Positions 37,150 to 47,782 of a DNA stretch of 64,000 nt are shown here, in pieces. The number at the start of each line of letters is the position of its first letter. The first letter of the stretch is position 1. Source of the stretch: Halopseudomonas salina (GTDB taxonomy: Bacteria > Pseudomonadota > Gammaproteobacteria > Pseudomonadales > Pseudomonadaceae); NCBI RefSeq assembly GCF_008641105.1, contig NZ_VTTI01000003.1, positions 349,072-413,071 on the forward strand, written 5' to 3'. A program made the position numbers and the translations under genes. The notes under the pieces are model-generated. The model was not told where the DNA came from. It saw only the letters and a program-made list of their open reading frames with translations, and did not search any database.

Positions 37150-38076
37150 TCATAGCGATGACATTACAAGGGAGACCATTACGGGTATGTAGATCAGCGC
37201 AAATACAGTACTCAAGAGCGTCGTTCCTGCCACCTGCTGGGGCTCGGTATCGAGCAGAGTAGCTATTACCACCGTATTGGCGGCAATCGGTGTGATGGAG
37301 ATAAGAAACACCGCCTTGTACACAGCAGCGTCGTAAATGTGCAGCCACAGGCTATCGATACCCCAGAACCCCAGAGCCAGCAGAGGCCAGGAAATGAATT
37401 TGCCAAAAAATGCCAGGGCGGTAAAACGCAAATCGCCTGCCAGACCCCGAAAACTCAGAATACTCATACCAATAATCATCATGCCAAGGATGCTGTAGGC
37501 GCCCCGGAGATTATCGAACAGGGGTACAAGTACCCCTGGAATACTCAGGTCAGCAAGATTCAGCATCACGGCAAGACAGAAGGCGTAAATGGAAGGCAGA
37601 CGCGCGACCTTCAGCAGACAGTCACGAATACCAAAACGTCCGCGCGCTGCCAGGTAGAAGCCTACTGAGTTCTCATACAGCGTTGTGCCCAGCAGACACA
37701 CTATATAGATACCCAGACCCTCCTCGCCGAATATCAACAACGCGACGGGGATGCCAAAGTACCCTGTGTTACCGGTACCCACCGACAGTGGAATGAGGTT
37801 GGCACTGGCATTATTCAGCCAGCCACGGGCGACGATTAGATGAGCCACGCCAAGGAAGGTACAAAAGCCGAACACCAGGAATGGAAGCATGATGACGCTG
37901 GCTGACAAAGGCGCATTCATCACGCCCGAAAACACGACCGACGGTGTGACAATGTACAGCATGATCCCGGCAATGTGGCTACCACTCGCCTGGAGAAACC
38001 GGCCTGCAAGCCAGCCAAGCCCAACGGTTATGTAAAGCGGAAAAAGCTTGAACAACAAGGCAAGGGCGGCCGCCAT
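37150..38076 (-). CDS. AEC family transporter (auxin efflux carrier fold)
   Basis: A 308-residue inner-membrane protein with about ten hydrophobic helices in two bundles joined by a short loop near residue 150. Family marks are GLGWLAGRFLQ early, the VGTGNTGYFGIPVALLIFGEEG segment (the NTGYFGIP motif) in the first bundle and GMMIIGMSILSF in the second. Members move dicarboxylates, malonate or other anions; the substrate is unknown. CCGGAG precedes the ATG. Confidence 0.88.
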   Translation of the reverse strand: MAAALALLFKLFPLYITVGLGWLAGRFLQASGSHIAGIMLYIVTPSVVFSGVMNAPLSASVIMLPFLVFGFCTFLGVAHLIVARGWLNNASANLIPLSVGTGNTGYFGIPVALLIFGEEGLGIYIVCLLGTTLYENSVGFYLAARGRFGIRDCLLKVARLPSIYAFCLAVMLNLADLSIPGVLVPLFDNLRGAYSILGMMIIGMSILSFRGLAGDLRFTALAFFGKFISWPLLALGFWGIDSLWLHIYDAAVYKAVFLISITPIAANTVVIATLLDTEPQQVAGTTLLSTVFALIYIPVMVSLVMSSL

Positions 38077-38168
38077 GATAACTCCGGGCAGGAAACAGAC
38101 CTGATATTACCAATCTCCCGAGCGCCCGTGATAGCGGCCCGCAGGAGCCGCTCACCGTGGCCATCGGG

Positions 38169-38822
38169 TCACTTTTCTTCGATGAGGTAGACCCGCTCGA
38201 TCAGGCTGGTCAAGCCCTGGTCGCGAAATACAGGATGATCGCCGAGCACGTCGACCTCATGCAGAACCGACACCGAGCAACCGGAAAAAAGCGTCCTGAC
38301 CTCCGCATCCGGCACGCTGAACGGCGGACCGGCGCGTTCTGACTGGCAATAGTCAAGCGTGATCAGCAGCATCTTCCAGCCACCTTCGAGGTATTCGCGC
38401 AGGTGCGCAACGTAACGCTGGCGCATCGGTGGCGGTAAGGCAATGAGGGCCGCACGGTCATATACCGCACTCACGCTGTGGAGTTGCTCGACCCCAAGTG
38501 CAAAAAAATCGCCACAATAAAGCGTCAGCCCATCGCCTTTGGCCACATCAAAGCCATCGCACACAAGCCATTCACATGGGAGCTGGTGTTCCGCAATAAA
38601 GCTATCCAGGGCCAACCGCGATAATTCGGCGCCAACCACCGCCAAACCCTGGTCGCGCAACCACAGCATGTCGAGGCTTTTCCCGCACAGCGGGACCAGT
38701 ACACTCGCTCCCTGACTCAGATTCAGCATGGGCCACCAGCGCATCATCAATGGATTCGCCCGCGACTTATGAAATCCGATTTCTCCGAGCTGCCAGCGTT
38801 CTCGCCAGAATTCCGCATCCAT
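38169..38822 (-). CDS. tpm: Thiopurine S-methyltransferase
   Basis: A 217-residue SAM-dependent methyltransferase. Members methylate thiopurines and in Pseudomonas also selenium and tellurium oxyanions to volatile forms. Marks are the MDAEFWRERW beginning, FHKSRANPLMMRWWP, the SAM motif VLVPLCGKSLDMLWLRDQG, VVGAELSRLALDSF and the YDRAALIALPPPMRQRY active-site segment. The frame is open to 38885 but the ATG at 38822 has GGGGGAAGG upstream and matches the family start. Confidence 0.95.
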   Translation of the reverse strand: MDAEFWRERWQLGEIGFHKSRANPLMMRWWPMLNLSQGASVLVPLCGKSLDMLWLRDQGLAVVGAELSRLALDSFIAEHQLPCEWLVCDGFDVAKGDGLTLYCGDFFALGVEQLHSVSAVYDRAALIALPPPMRQRYVAHLREYLEGGWKMLLITLDYCQSERAGPPFSVPDAEVRTLFSGCSVSVLHEVDVLGDHPVFRDQGLTSLIERVYLIEEK

Positions 38823-38936
38823 CACACCTTCCCCCCGCTCGCAATTGACTGAGATTACAGCAAATCCTCCACCCACAAACGGCATCAGCCTATATAGTGA
38901 AGACGGATACGATACCTGAATGAGTTGCTCTGCCGC

Positions 38937-40682
38937 ATGGACTATATCAACACGCTTTTTCTGATTGGCGCCTTGCTGTTATGCGCTAGCATCCTTGCCA
39001 GCTCCCTGTCCTCAAGACTGGGGATACCTTTGCTGCTGATATTCCTGATCATCGGAATGCTTGCAGGAGAAGATGGGTTCGGGGGGATCGCTTTCGATAA
39101 CACCGGTACTGCCTTCATGATTGGCAGTCTGGCATTAGCGATTATTCTGCTCGATGGCGGAATGCGAACCCGGGTCGAGAACTTTCGTGTCGGACTCTGG
39201 CCTGCGGTATCGATGGCTAGTCTAGGCGTCGTGGTATGTGCGGGTCTGACCGGTATGGTAACAGCCTGGTTACTTGATATTCACTGGCTCCAGGGAATGC
39301 TTCTTGGCGCCATTGTCGGCTCAACCGATGCCGCTGCGGTGTTTTCCCTGCTTCAAGGCAAGGGACTCAACCTGAAGCAACGGGTAGGTGCCACCCTGGA
39401 AATCGAATCCGGCTCCAACGACCCCATGGCGATCTTTCTGACGATTACCCTGGTGGAAATACTCGCTTCCGGGGAGCAAAGCGTCAGTTGGGAATTTCTT
39501 GGCGTTTTCATCCAGCAATTTGGTATCGGCGGCATTTGCGGTCTGGCAGGGGGCGTGCTGCTGGCAAGCCTGGTAAATCGGGTCAAATTGGCAACCGGTC
39601 TTTATCCGCTTTTGATCACCAGTGGCGCGATTCTGGTGTTTGCATTTGCCAATACTATCGGGGGCAGCGGATTCCTGGCGATTTACCTGACCGGCGTGGT
39701 TCTTGGAAATCGCCGGGTGCACAACCTGCAGAATATTCTCCACGTGCAGGACGGAATGGCGTGGCTTAGTCAGATCGGCATGTTTTTGATGCTCGGCCTG
39801 CTCGTCACACCCAGCGAGATGATGCCTATCGCCGGGCCCGCCATTGGAATCGCCCTCTTTCTGATATTCATTGCCCGGCCGCTTGCGGTGCTGATATGCC
39901 TGGCACCCTTTGTGTTCTCCTGGCGCGAGCGATTATTCATCTCCTGGGTCGGCCTGCGCGGAGCGGTACCCATCATTCTGGCAATCTTCCCCCTGCTTGC
40001 GGGGCTCGAGCAGGCGCAGTTGCTGTTCAACGTGGCCTTCGTGGTCGTTCTGGTATCACTTCTGCTACAAGGCTCCAGCCTGCCATTGGCGGCCCGCCTC
40101 TGCAAAGTGGAAATCCCCCCTCAGCCAGAGCCCTTACAGCGAACGAGTCTCGATGTGGCAGTGGATGGCGCTTATGAGGTCATGATCTACCAGCTGGAAA
40201 ATGCCAACTGGTGTGTCGGCGTCAGCCTGCGCGAACTGGCCATGCCCAACAACTCCCGCATAGCGGCGGTATTTCGCGGGAGCGAGCTATTGCATCCGCG
40301 CGGCAGTACTACCCTCGCGCTGAACGATGTGTTGTGCATTATCGGCAGGCAGAGAGACCTACCTGCCCTTTCGAAGTTATTCAGCAAACCCCATGCCGCC
40401 AGTTACCTGGAAACCCGGCGCTTCTTTGGCGACTTTATTCTTGAGGGCGATGCCGAACTGGGTGCGGTAGGCCGCTTCTACGGATTCGCGGTGCCCGAGT
40501 CTCTCCGCGACATTACCCTTGCGGTCTTTCTGGGCAAGCGCTTTGGGGGCCATCCCGTGGTAGGCGACAAACTGGAATGGGAAGGTCATACGTGGGTAGT
40601 GGCTGCCGTGGACAACGACACCATACTCAAGGTAGGCCTCAAGCTGGATGGCGACAAGCCACGAATCCCCTTGGGATTCTAG
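38937..40682 (+). CDS. nhaP2: Potassium/proton antiporter, NhaP2 (CvrA) type
   Basis: A 581-residue protein. The first 390 residues form a 12- to 13-helix cation-proton antiporter ([12 protein letters not shown], the [15 protein letters not shown] region with the membrane aspartate of CPA1 exchangers, [13 protein letters not shown], and [11 protein letters not shown]). The cytoplasmic end has a TrkA-C/RCK-like domain (about 405-490) and a CorC-like domain. The NhaP2 group exchanges potassium for protons and helps cells in high osmolarity or potassium. The start ATG at 38937 begins [10 protein letters not shown] just before the first helix; TTG at 38925 is in the same frame but has no benefit. 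It converges with flgL. Confidence 0.92.
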   Translation: MDYINTLFLIGALLLCASILASSLSSRLGIPLLLIFLIIGMLAGEDGFGGIAFDNTGTAFMIGSLALAIILLDGGMRTRVENFRVGLWPAVSMASLGVVVCAGLTGMVTAWLLDIHWLQGMLLGAIVGSTDAAAVFSLLQGKGLNLKQRVGATLEIESGSNDPMAIFLTITLVEILASGEQSVSWEFLGVFIQQFGIGGICGLAGGVLLASLVNRVKLATGLYPLLITSGAILVFAFANTIGGSGFLAIYLTGVVLGNRRVHNLQNILHVQDGMAWLSQIGMFLMLGLLVTPSEMMPIAGPAIGIALFLIFIARPLAVLICLAPFVFSWRERLFISWVGLRGAVPIILAIFPLLAGLEQAQLLFNVAFVVVLVSLLLQGSSLPLAARLCKVEIPPQPEPLQRTSLDVAVDGAYEVMIYQLENANWCVGVSLRELAMPNNSRIAAVFRGSELLHPRGSTTLALNDVLCIIGRQRDLPALSKLFSKPHAASYLETRRFFGDFILEGDAELGAVGRFYGFAVPESLRDITLAVFLGKRFGGHPVVGDKLEWEGHTWVVAAVDNDTILKVGLKLDGDKPRIPLGF

Positions 40683-40697
40683 GCACCAATCCCATAT

Positions 40698-41981
40698 TCA
40701 GCGCAGCAGGTTGAACAGACTCAAGCCACTGATTTTTACATAGCTTTGCTGGGCGGCCTGTAATACCACCGACTCCAGACTGAGACGGCTGAGTGCTTCT
40801 GCGTAATCCAGCTCCGACAGCTCCGCCTGCACCTTGGTATTGATCAGAGATACCTCGGCATTCTCGTTGCCAGTGGATTCTATAACGTTGAGCCGGGCAC
40901 CGATGCTGGTCTGCACACTGAGTACGCTGTTCATTGCGTTATCGACGTTCTCCAGGCTGATTGCCAGCTTGTCGCGGCGTAGCAGTTTGTCTTCGGGCGA
41001 GTTGCCCGGGTCCTCCAGGGTTTCGCGCAGGAAGGCGATATTCTGCAGGATGCTGCGCTTCTCGCCTGTATCGTCGGTGTCACCGGGTTTGATGGTGAAG
41101 GTATCCCCATCCTGCAACGCGCCGTCGAGATTAACGACCACACCAGCAATACGTATCTGCAGATTATTTTCTTCATTCGGCTCAAATGTGCCGGATACCG
41201 GCACTGCTGAAGGATAGCCGGGATCACCAGGCCCAGGCACCGGAGCATCACCCGTAATGGTGTAAGTATTGCCAGGCCCTATAGAAATGGACAGGGTGTT
41301 ATTCGGATAGAATTTGGTATCGTAAGTTGTCTTGTCTTCTACCACGCCAAGCGAGATGCGCGGAAAAGGCACCGCAGGGTCCGCAGGCAATGTTCTTTCA
41401 GTCACAACGCGATTGACGTTGCCCACGTCAACGAACAGATCCTTGCCGTTATCGTTGATCGCCAATTGCTTAGAGCCTGCGATCTGAATTGAACGCTGTC
41501 CCTGGTCCCCCTCGTAGGTGTAAGTGCCGTTGGGCTCCCGTACGAAGGGTGGGGTTTGGCTTTGAAAGCCGCCAAACAGGTACTCACCGCGGGCGTTGCG
41601 ACTATTGAACAGACCAAACAGCTCCTCTTCACGTTCGGTCAGCTCCTGGGCAAGGGCCTGGCGGTCAGACGCATCCAGTGCACCATTACCCGCCTGCAGG
41701 GTGATTTCGCGCACCCGCTGCAGAATATTGGTCACCGAATTGAGTGTGGCCTCCTCCTGATTCAGGCTGTTGGTCGCGGCGCTCATATTCGATTTGAACT
41801 GTTCGAGACGACCGGCCTCCTGGTCAAGCTGCAACAGGCGTACGGTGGCTACCGGATCATCGGCTGGCGACAGCAGACGCTTTCCCGAGCTGACCTGCTC
41901 CTGGGTACGGGTTACCTTGGCATAGTTATCCTGGATACCCTGATTGCCATTATTGAAGGTCTGTATTGTCGAAATACGCAT
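40698..41981 (-). CDS. flgL: Flagellar hook-associated protein 3 (HAP3)
   Basis: A 427-residue junction protein between hook and filament. It has the flagellin-like N-terminal helix (MRISTIQTFNNGNQGIQDNY, then TRTQEQVSSGKRLLSPADDP) and the matching C-terminal helix (ELSELDYAEALSRLSLESVVLQAAQQSY). The variable middle is a Pro/Asp-rich domain. Last gene of flgFGHIJKL, 13 bases after flgK. It is exported through the flagellar type III apparatus, so it has no signal peptide. The end lies 15 bases from the end of nhaP2. Confidence 0.95.
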   Translation of the reverse strand: MRISTIQTFNNGNQGIQDNYAKVTRTQEQVSSGKRLLSPADDPVATVRLLQLDQEAGRLEQFKSNMSAATNSLNQEEATLNSVTNILQRVREITLQAGNGALDASDRQALAQELTEREEELFGLFNSRNARGEYLFGGFQSQTPPFVREPNGTYTYEGDQGQRSIQIAGSKQLAINDNGKDLFVDVGNVNRVVTERTLPADPAVPFPRISLGVVEDKTTYDTKFYPNNTLSISIGPGNTYTITGDAPVPGPGDPGYPSAVPVSGTFEPNEENNLQIRIAGVVVNLDGALQDGDTFTIKPGDTDDTGEKRSILQNIAFLRETLEDPGNSPEDKLLRRDKLAISLENVDNAMNSVLSVQTSIGARLNVIESTGNENAEVSLINTKVQAELSELDYAEALSRLSLESVVLQAAQQSYVKISGLSLFNLLR

Positions 41982-41994
41982 GGCCTGTCACCTA

Positions 41995-43971
41995 TCAGCG
42001 GATGCTGCTTATCAGAGTATCAAACAAGGATCTTGCAACCTGTAGTACCTGCGCCGAGGCGTTGTAATACTGCTCGAACTTGATCAGATTCGCGGCTTCC
42101 TCATCAAGGTTGACCGCCGATACCGAGTCACGATTATTGGTCGCCTGCTTGAGTACAGCCGCACTTGAATCGCTATCAGAGCGGGCCTGTGCGGTAAAGG
42201 TCGCTACGCGTTGAACCAGGTCGCCGTAACCATCAACAAAGGAAAAACCACTGCGACCTCCCGCCTGCCCCAGAACGGCCTTGGTTTGGAGCTCGGACAA
42301 TGCCAGGGCATTACGGTTATCTGACTTACCTTCGTTGAAATTGATATTGAAGGTATCACCATCCAGTGGTGTGCCGGTCATTTTCATGCTGAAACTGTAG
42401 CCATCCACTTCCCATTCCAGGGTGTTGGTCTGCCCCGGGACAATGCTCAAAGCTGTTGGGGTTATCACACCTGCGGCGCTGGAAAGCGTCAGTGTATTAC
42501 TGCCCTGGGCATAGCTCATCTCGATTGGAAGAAAGTTCTGCATTACAGCAGGGTCAATCGGTTGCGGTCCCTCTACCAGGGTCGGCTGAGTAATTTTCGC
42601 CGTACCCCGATTTGCCAGGCTGCTATCGGCGCTAGCAGGAGCTGCAAAACCCAGCTCCTCCGGTTGCTGCATGACCGACTCCATGCCGCCAGAGCCGTAG
42701 CGTGTGGGAGTGACCAGGAAGCGGTCCCCTGCCGCCACACTGCCACCGGTGGGTAGCGTGATCGTAAAACCATCAACCTCGGGAGCAGTTGCAGCCGTAA
42801 TATCGATAGGCCCGGTGACCGCGTTGTCGCTTACCCGCCGGATACTGTATTGCGTTGCACTGCTGAACAACACTTCATAATCCGAAGTGCTCAACTCTGA
42901 GGTGTCAGAAATGAACACATTCAGCTTGGTATTTGGGTCACTGTTGGTTGGACGTGCCTGGCTGCGCAAATCAAGCTGATCAGGACTGTTGATATCCTTG
43001 AACAGCTGGCCACCGGCCTGACCATTGACGTCCAGGCCTTGTCCCAACTGGCTGTTGACCTCGTCGGCAATCGACAAAGCCAGCCGACCTACCGAGTTCA
43101 ATGCCTGATCAAGCACGTCCTGGCGATACCGTATCAGACCGCCTAGCTGACCACCGCTGATCAAGCTGGTAATACCCTGGGCAGATCCCCCGCTGACCAG
43201 CTGCACCTCCGCGCGTGAAGGATCTGCAGTCCCTTGTACCACTTGCAGGCTAGAAGCCTCCTTGCCAACTACCAGGGGCTGACCGGAACCAACGAACAGG
43301 TTGATGCTGTTATTGTCCTGCGGCACTACCGTCACACCGATCAGCTCACTGAGTTGACGCACCGCTTCATCACGGGCGTCGAACAGGTCATTGGGTTCGG
43401 AGCCGTTTGCTACGGCGCGGCCGATGGAGTCATTGTACTGGGCAATAGACTCCGACAGACGGCTGACCTGACCGGTAAGCGTTCCCATCTGCTGACCTAT
43501 GAATTCAGTCTGGGTCGATAGACGGGTCTGCACGGTATTGAAGCGCGAGGCCAGGCCTTCGGATTCGGACAAAAATAGCTGACGAGCAGGCAGGCTTGCT
43601 GGATCCTCGACCGAAGTCTGCAGTGCATCGAAGAAGTTCTGCAAGCCGGGGGTGATACCTGTAGCGGTTCCCGACAAGAGGGTGTTGAGCTCTTCCATCT
43701 GCGTCTGGAAAGCGCCTACCTCTGAATTGATCGCGGTACTGCTGCGCACCTGATTGCTCAGGAACTCGTTATAGACCCGCTGCACATCGACAATACTGGT
43801 GCCGTTGCCAATGTACCCCGCACCGGTAAAGCTGGGGTCGCGCGCGGCTTGAACAGCAGTCTGGCGGCTGTAACCGGGCGTGTTAACGTTGGAAATATTC
43901 TGCCCGGTAACCGACAAATTGGTCTGGCTGGCCTTGAGGCCGCTGAGTCCAATACCAAAAAGATCTGCCAT
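41995..43971 (-). CDS. flgK: Flagellar hook-associated protein 1 (HAP1)
   Basis: A 658-residue hook-associated protein that forms the first junction ring at the hook tip. The N-terminus has the rod-protein motif LFGIGLSGLKASQTNLSVTGQNISNVNTPGYSRQ, and the C-terminus has VNLDEEAANLIKFEQYYNASAQVL with an LFDTLISSIR end, both needed for export and packing. The large middle domain is exposed and variable. It lies two bases after flgJ and 13 bases before flgL. Confidence 0.96.
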   Translation of the reverse strand: MADLFGIGLSGLKASQTNLSVTGQNISNVNTPGYSRQTAVQAARDPSFTGAGYIGNGTSIVDVQRVYNEFLSNQVRSSTAINSEVGAFQTQMEELNTLLSGTATGITPGLQNFFDALQTSVEDPASLPARQLFLSESEGLASRFNTVQTRLSTQTEFIGQQMGTLTGQVSRLSESIAQYNDSIGRAVANGSEPNDLFDARDEAVRQLSELIGVTVVPQDNNSINLFVGSGQPLVVGKEASSLQVVQGTADPSRAEVQLVSGGSAQGITSLISGGQLGGLIRYRQDVLDQALNSVGRLALSIADEVNSQLGQGLDVNGQAGGQLFKDINSPDQLDLRSQARPTNSDPNTKLNVFISDTSELSTSDYEVLFSSATQYSIRRVSDNAVTGPIDITAATAPEVDGFTITLPTGGSVAAGDRFLVTPTRYGSGGMESVMQQPEELGFAAPASADSSLANRGTAKITQPTLVEGPQPIDPAVMQNFLPIEMSYAQGSNTLTLSSAAGVITPTALSIVPGQTNTLEWEVDGYSFSMKMTGTPLDGDTFNINFNEGKSDNRNALALSELQTKAVLGQAGGRSGFSFVDGYGDLVQRVATFTAQARSDSDSSAAVLKQATNNRDSVSAVNLDEEAANLIKFEQYYNASAQVLQVARSLFDTLISSIR

Positions 43972-43973
43972 GG

Positions 43974-45131
43974 TTATGCCCTGCCTGTGCTGGAGTCAGC
44001 ATCAGCCTGGGCGACCTGCGTGGCCTGCTGAGTGCTGGTTTCGCTCAGTAACTGCCGGGCTATCTGGGACACTTTACGGGCATACTGCGGGTCGGTAGCG
44101 TAGCCGGCCTGCTGCAGCTCGCGGAAGAAAGTATCCGGGTTCTCGGTACGCGCCAGCGCCTGCTTGTAACGACCGTTCCCCTCAAGGAAATTCACGTAAT
44201 CGTCAAAGCTCTGCTCGAAGGAAGCATAGCTGCGAAAACTCGCACGCTCCTGGCCCTTTACGCCATCACGGTACTCATGGGTCATCACGCTCGCCGATTC
44301 CCCCTGCCAACCGCCATGGGCCTTGATACCGAAAAGGTTATGGCTGTTACTGCCATCAGGCTGCTTGATGATCGACTTGCCCCAGCCGGTCTCAAGGGCA
44401 GCCTGAGCCACCAGATAATGCGGATCAACGCCCAGTCGCGCAGCTGCCTTCTCGGCCATGGGCAGCATTGCCTGAACAAATTCACCAGAACTGGCAAAAC
44501 GCGTGGGACCCGGACCCACAGGTGCGGCCTGGGCAATGGCGTCAGCGGTGGTTGGCTGACTGCGAGCCACGCCCTGCATTGCACGCAGCGGCTGCCAGGC
44601 CTGTGAAGGCTCAGACTGCAGCGGCGCGGAAGAGGCAGCAGAACCACCGGGGTTGCCTGCCAGAGCCATCTGTGTAGCCCCGTGACCCAGGGAAAAGCCC
44701 AGCCGACGCTTGGCCAACAGGGCAGAATGGTCGGGCAGATTGCCATTGCCATTCCCGCCTGGCGCAGCCGCAGACAAGTCAGATTTCAGCACCGGCCGCT
44801 CCAGGGCAGTACCTGACGTTGCAGGGGTCTTCTCCGGGGACAGTTGCCGCATCATCACGTCAGCCAGGCCTAGGCCCTGCTTCTCAGACAGATGAACGGA
44901 CATCTGGTTGTCGTACATGTCCTGATAGAACTTGGTCTGAGGCGTGTTAAGCGGGTTACCTTCAGCAAAGGCCTGATTGGCATCGCGCATGCTCTTGACC
45001 ATCATGTTCATGAACAGGGATTCGAACTGCTCGGCGACGCGCTGCATGTTCTCCGGGCTATTGGCCTTGGAACCGGCTTTCAACTCGCTCATGGAGTTGA
45101 TGTCGGTATAGCTGATGCCGTTGGGGTTCAT
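43974..45131 (-). CDS. flgJ: Flagellar rod assembly protein / peptidoglycan hydrolase
   Basis: A 385-residue two-domain protein. The N-terminal part (about residues 20-110) caps the rod: VAEQFESLFMNMMVKSMRDAN and KFYQDMYDNQM. A flexible Ala/Gly/Pro-rich linker follows. The C-terminal part (about 215-375) is a beta-N-acetylglucosaminidase that opens peptidoglycan for the rod, with the catalytic glutamate in AQAALETGWGKSII and the SHNLFGIKA segment. Both domains are intact. It begins 14 bases after flgI and ends two bases before flgK. Confidence 0.95.
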   Translation of the reverse strand: MNPNGISYTDINSMSELKAGSKANSPENMQRVAEQFESLFMNMMVKSMRDANQAFAEGNPLNTPQTKFYQDMYDNQMSVHLSEKQGLGLADVMMRQLSPEKTPATSGTALERPVLKSDLSAAAPGGNGNGNLPDHSALLAKRRLGFSLGHGATQMALAGNPGGSAASSAPLQSEPSQAWQPLRAMQGVARSQPTTADAIAQAAPVGPGPTRFASSGEFVQAMLPMAEKAAARLGVDPHYLVAQAALETGWGKSIIKQPDGSNSHNLFGIKAHGGWQGESASVMTHEYRDGVKGQERASFRSYASFEQSFDDYVNFLEGNGRYKQALARTENPDTFFRELQQAGYATDPQYARKVSQIARQLLSETSTQQATQVAQADADSSTGRA

Positions 45132-45145
45132 GATCGCGTCCTCGC

Positions 45146-46246
45146 TCAGATAACGACAAGTTCGGCGTTTAAAGCGCCGGCCTGTCTCAGGGCTTCAAGA
45201 ATGGCCATCAGGTCGCCTGGGGCAGCGCCGACCTGATTGACCGCACGCACTATCTCGTCCAGTGACACGCCCGGATTGAACACGAACATGCGACTGTCAC
45301 CTTCTTCGATATTGATCTGCGAGCTGGGCGTGACTACTGTCTGGCCGCCGCCAAATGGTGCGTCTGGCTGATCCACCTGGATGTTCTCACTGATGGTCAC
45401 GGTCAGACCGCCATGGGTAACCGCCGCCGGCTGGACACGGACATCCTGGCCAATAACGATGGTGCCGGTACGCGAATTGATCACGATTTTCGCTGCGGCA
45501 TTACCCTGATCCACCTGCAGATTTTCAACCATGGACATGTAGTCCACACGCTGATTTGGATCCAGCGGCGCGCGCACGGTAATAGAACCGGCATCCTGCG
45601 CCTGAGCAACCCCCGCGCCGAAGGTATTGTTGATCTGGTCCACCACTCGCTTGGCGGTCGTAAAATCCGGGCGATTAAGGTTGAACACCAGATGATCGCC
45701 ACTGGCAAAGGGGCTGGTAACTGCGCGCTCTACAGTAGCCCCGGCAGGAATACGTCCCACGCTTGGCACGTTGACGGTTATGCGCGAACCATCGGCACCC
45801 TCGGCGCCAAAGCCGCCAACTACCAGATTGCCCTGGGCGATGGCATAGACCTGGCCATCAATACCCTTGAGCGGGGTCATTAGCAGGCTGCCACCGCGCA
45901 GGCTCTTGGCATTACCAATCGACGAGACGGTAATATCGATCGTCTGCCCCGGCCGCGCAAAGGGGGGTAGTTCGGCATGAATCGCCACTGCTGCGACGTT
46001 CTTGGTCTGGATGCGCGTACCCGGCGGCACAGTAATACCAAACTCAGTCAACATGTTGTTGAAGGTTTGCACGGTAAAGGGTGTCTGGCTGGTCTGATCG
46101 CCAGAGCCGACCAAGCCCACCACCAGGCCGTAGCCGATCAGCTGGTTGGTACGTACCCCGGCCACGCTGGCGATATCCTTCAACCGCTCGGCATGGACCA
46201 GGGGGGCAGCAAGCACAAGACATAGGCACATCAGCAGCTTACGCAT
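45146..46246 (-). CDS. flgI: Flagellar P-ring protein
   Basis: A 366-residue periplasmic protein that builds the P-ring around the rod in peptidoglycan. It starts with a signal peptide ([19 protein letters not shown]). Then [26 protein letters not shown], the [17 protein letters not shown] segment and the closing [15 protein letters not shown] mark the family. The frame extends back to 46300, but the ATG at 46246 with TAGGAG upstream gives the proper signal peptide. The stop is 14 bases before flgJ. Confidence 0.97.
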   Translation of the reverse strand: MRKLLMCLCLVLAAPLVHAERLKDIASVAGVRTNQLIGYGLVVGLVGSGDQTSQTPFTVQTFNNMLTEFGITVPPGTRIQTKNVAAVAIHAELPPFARPGQTIDITVSSIGNAKSLRGGSLLMTPLKGIDGQVYAIAQGNLVVGGFGAEGADGSRITVNVPSVGRIPAGATVERAVTSPFASGDHLVFNLNRPDFTTAKRVVDQINNTFGAGVAQAQDAGSITVRAPLDPNQRVDYMSMVENLQVDQGNAAAKIVINSRTGTIVIGQDVRVQPAAVTHGGLTVTISENIQVDQPDAPFGGGQTVVTPSSQINIEEGDSRMFVFNPGVSLDEIVRAVNQVGAAPGDLMAILEALRQAGALNAELVVI

Positions 46247-46257
46247 ACTCACTACTC

Positions 46258-46935
46258 CTAGAAGGGCCACATGGGGCTCATGAAGAACTGGCTGAGCCAA
46301 CCTGGCTGACTTGCATTGGCGAAAGCACCGGTGCCCGAGTAGGCGATACGTGCGTCGGCAATACGGGTTGAAGGCACGGTGTTATCCGGCCCGATATCCT
46401 CACTGCGAACCAGACCGGAGACACGAATAAGCTCGTCGCCGTTATTCAAAGTAATCCATTTTTCGCCGCGCACGCGCATCACGCCGTTGGGCAGGACTTC
46501 GAAAATTGTCGCGGTTATCGAGCCGTTCAGACTGTTGGTCTGATTCGCCTCCGAGTCGCCGGCAAAGGTGCGATTTCCGCCAATATCCACACCCAGATTC
46601 AAGCCCTTGGCGCCGACCACATTCCCCAGCAGTGTGGGATTGGCGATCTGAGTCGAGCTGTTCTTGCTGATCTCGTTATCGGCACTCTTGCGTGCAGCAG
46701 TGCGCTCCTGCAGCGTGATGGTAATAATGTCACCCACCCGGTTGGCCTTGCGATCGTCATACAGGTTGGTCTCGAAGCCGGCCTGATAGATTGCGCCGTT
46801 GTTGAGCTCCGTCGGTATCGGGGTGCGCGGCATGATCGGCGCGTAGGACGGATCATTGGGGGCCGGTGGCATCTGCATGCAGGCCGCAAGACTCCCAAGG
46901 ATCAGCACAACCAGTGCAAGACGCAGGAATTTCAT
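46258..46935 (-). CDS. flgH: Flagellar L-ring protein (lipoprotein)
   Basis: A 225-residue outer-membrane lipoprotein that forms the L-ring. The signal peptide ends in a lipobox with the acylated cysteine in LGSLAAC. The family signature [19 protein letters not shown] and the later [31 protein letters not shown] region are present. I chose the ATG at 46935, with GGGA nine bases before and a short basic n-region. An ATG at 46950 shares its A with the flgG stop (TAATG) but has no ribosome-binding sequence. The gene ends 11 bases before flgI. Confidence 0.95.
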   Translation of the reverse strand: MKFLRLALVVLILGSLAACMQMPPAPNDPSYAPIMPRTPIPTELNNGAIYQAGFETNLYDDRKANRVGDIITITLQERTAARKSADNEISKNSSTQIANPTLLGNVVGAKGLNLGVDIGGNRTFAGDSEANQTNSLNGSITATIFEVLPNGVMRVRGEKWITLNNGDELIRVSGLVRSEDIGPDNTVPSTRIADARIAYSGTGAFANASQPGWLSQFFMSPMWPF

Positions 46936-46949
46936 CTTAGTCATTCCCA

Positions 46950-47735
46950 TTAAAGGTTCTGGCTGACGTACTGCAGCATCTGGTCAGCCGTCGAGATCAC
47001 CTTGGAGTTCATTTCGTATGCGCGCTGCGTCGTGATCATGTTGACCAGTTCCTCGACAACACTGACGTTGGAATTTTCCAGGGTGTTCTGCAGCACCGTA
47101 CCCAAACCGTTCTGTCCTGGATTACCTGCCTGGGGGGCACCGCTGGCGGCGGTCTCCAGGAAGAGGTTATTGCCGATGGACTGTAGACCGGCCGGATTGA
47201 CGAAGTTTGCAGTCTGCAGAATGCCCAGCTGCTGGGCTGCCGGATCACCGAAAACGGAAATGCTTACCGTGCCATCCTCACCCACGGTGAAGGACTGCAC
47301 ATCGTCGGGCAACTGGATGGCCGGCTCCAGGGGAAAGCCACTGGAGGTCACAATCTGGCCGTCCGCATCCAGGTGAAAGCTGCCATCGCGGGTGTAGCCA
47401 ATATTGCCGTCGGGCATCAGAATCTGAAAAAAACCTTTGCCATTGATCGCCAGGTCCAGGGGTTGCTCGGTAGTCTGCAGCGTGCCTTCGGTGAAGATCT
47501 TCTGCGTGCCGGCAACACGAACACCGGTACCCAACTGCAAACCTGACGGCAGCTGCGTGTCCTGGGTGGTCTGGCCGCCCGGCTGGCGTTTGATCTGATA
47601 CAGCAGATCCTCGAACTCGGGACGATCACGCTTGAAGCCCGTAGTCGCCACGTTCGCCAGGTTGTTGGAAATGGTGGTCAGCATGGTGTCCTGGGCGGAC
47701 AGTCCGGTCTTGCTTACCCAAAGTGCTGCGTGCAT
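46950..47735 (-). CDS. flgG: Flagellar basal-body rod protein FlgG (distal rod)
   Basis: A 261-residue distal rod subunit. The N-terminal [34 protein letters not shown] motif and the C-terminal [40 protein letters not shown] are the rod/hook export and packing helices. [10 protein letters not shown] and the [21 protein letters not shown] region belong to the same family. It starts 47 bases after the flgF stop. Confidence 0.96.
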   Translation of the reverse strand: MHAALWVSKTGLSAQDTMLTTISNNLANVATTGFKRDRPEFEDLLYQIKRQPGGQTTQDTQLPSGLQLGTGVRVAGTQKIFTEGTLQTTEQPLDLAINGKGFFQILMPDGNIGYTRDGSFHLDADGQIVTSSGFPLEPAIQLPDDVQSFTVGEDGTVSISVFGDPAAQQLGILQTANFVNPAGLQSIGNNLFLETAASGAPQAGNPGQNGLGTVLQNTLENSNVSVVEELVNMITTQRAYEMNSKVISTADQMLQYVSQNL

Positions 47736-47782
47736 ATGCTTCTCCTAGCGCGTCACTGACTGAGTGAGGCGGCTGCTCAGGT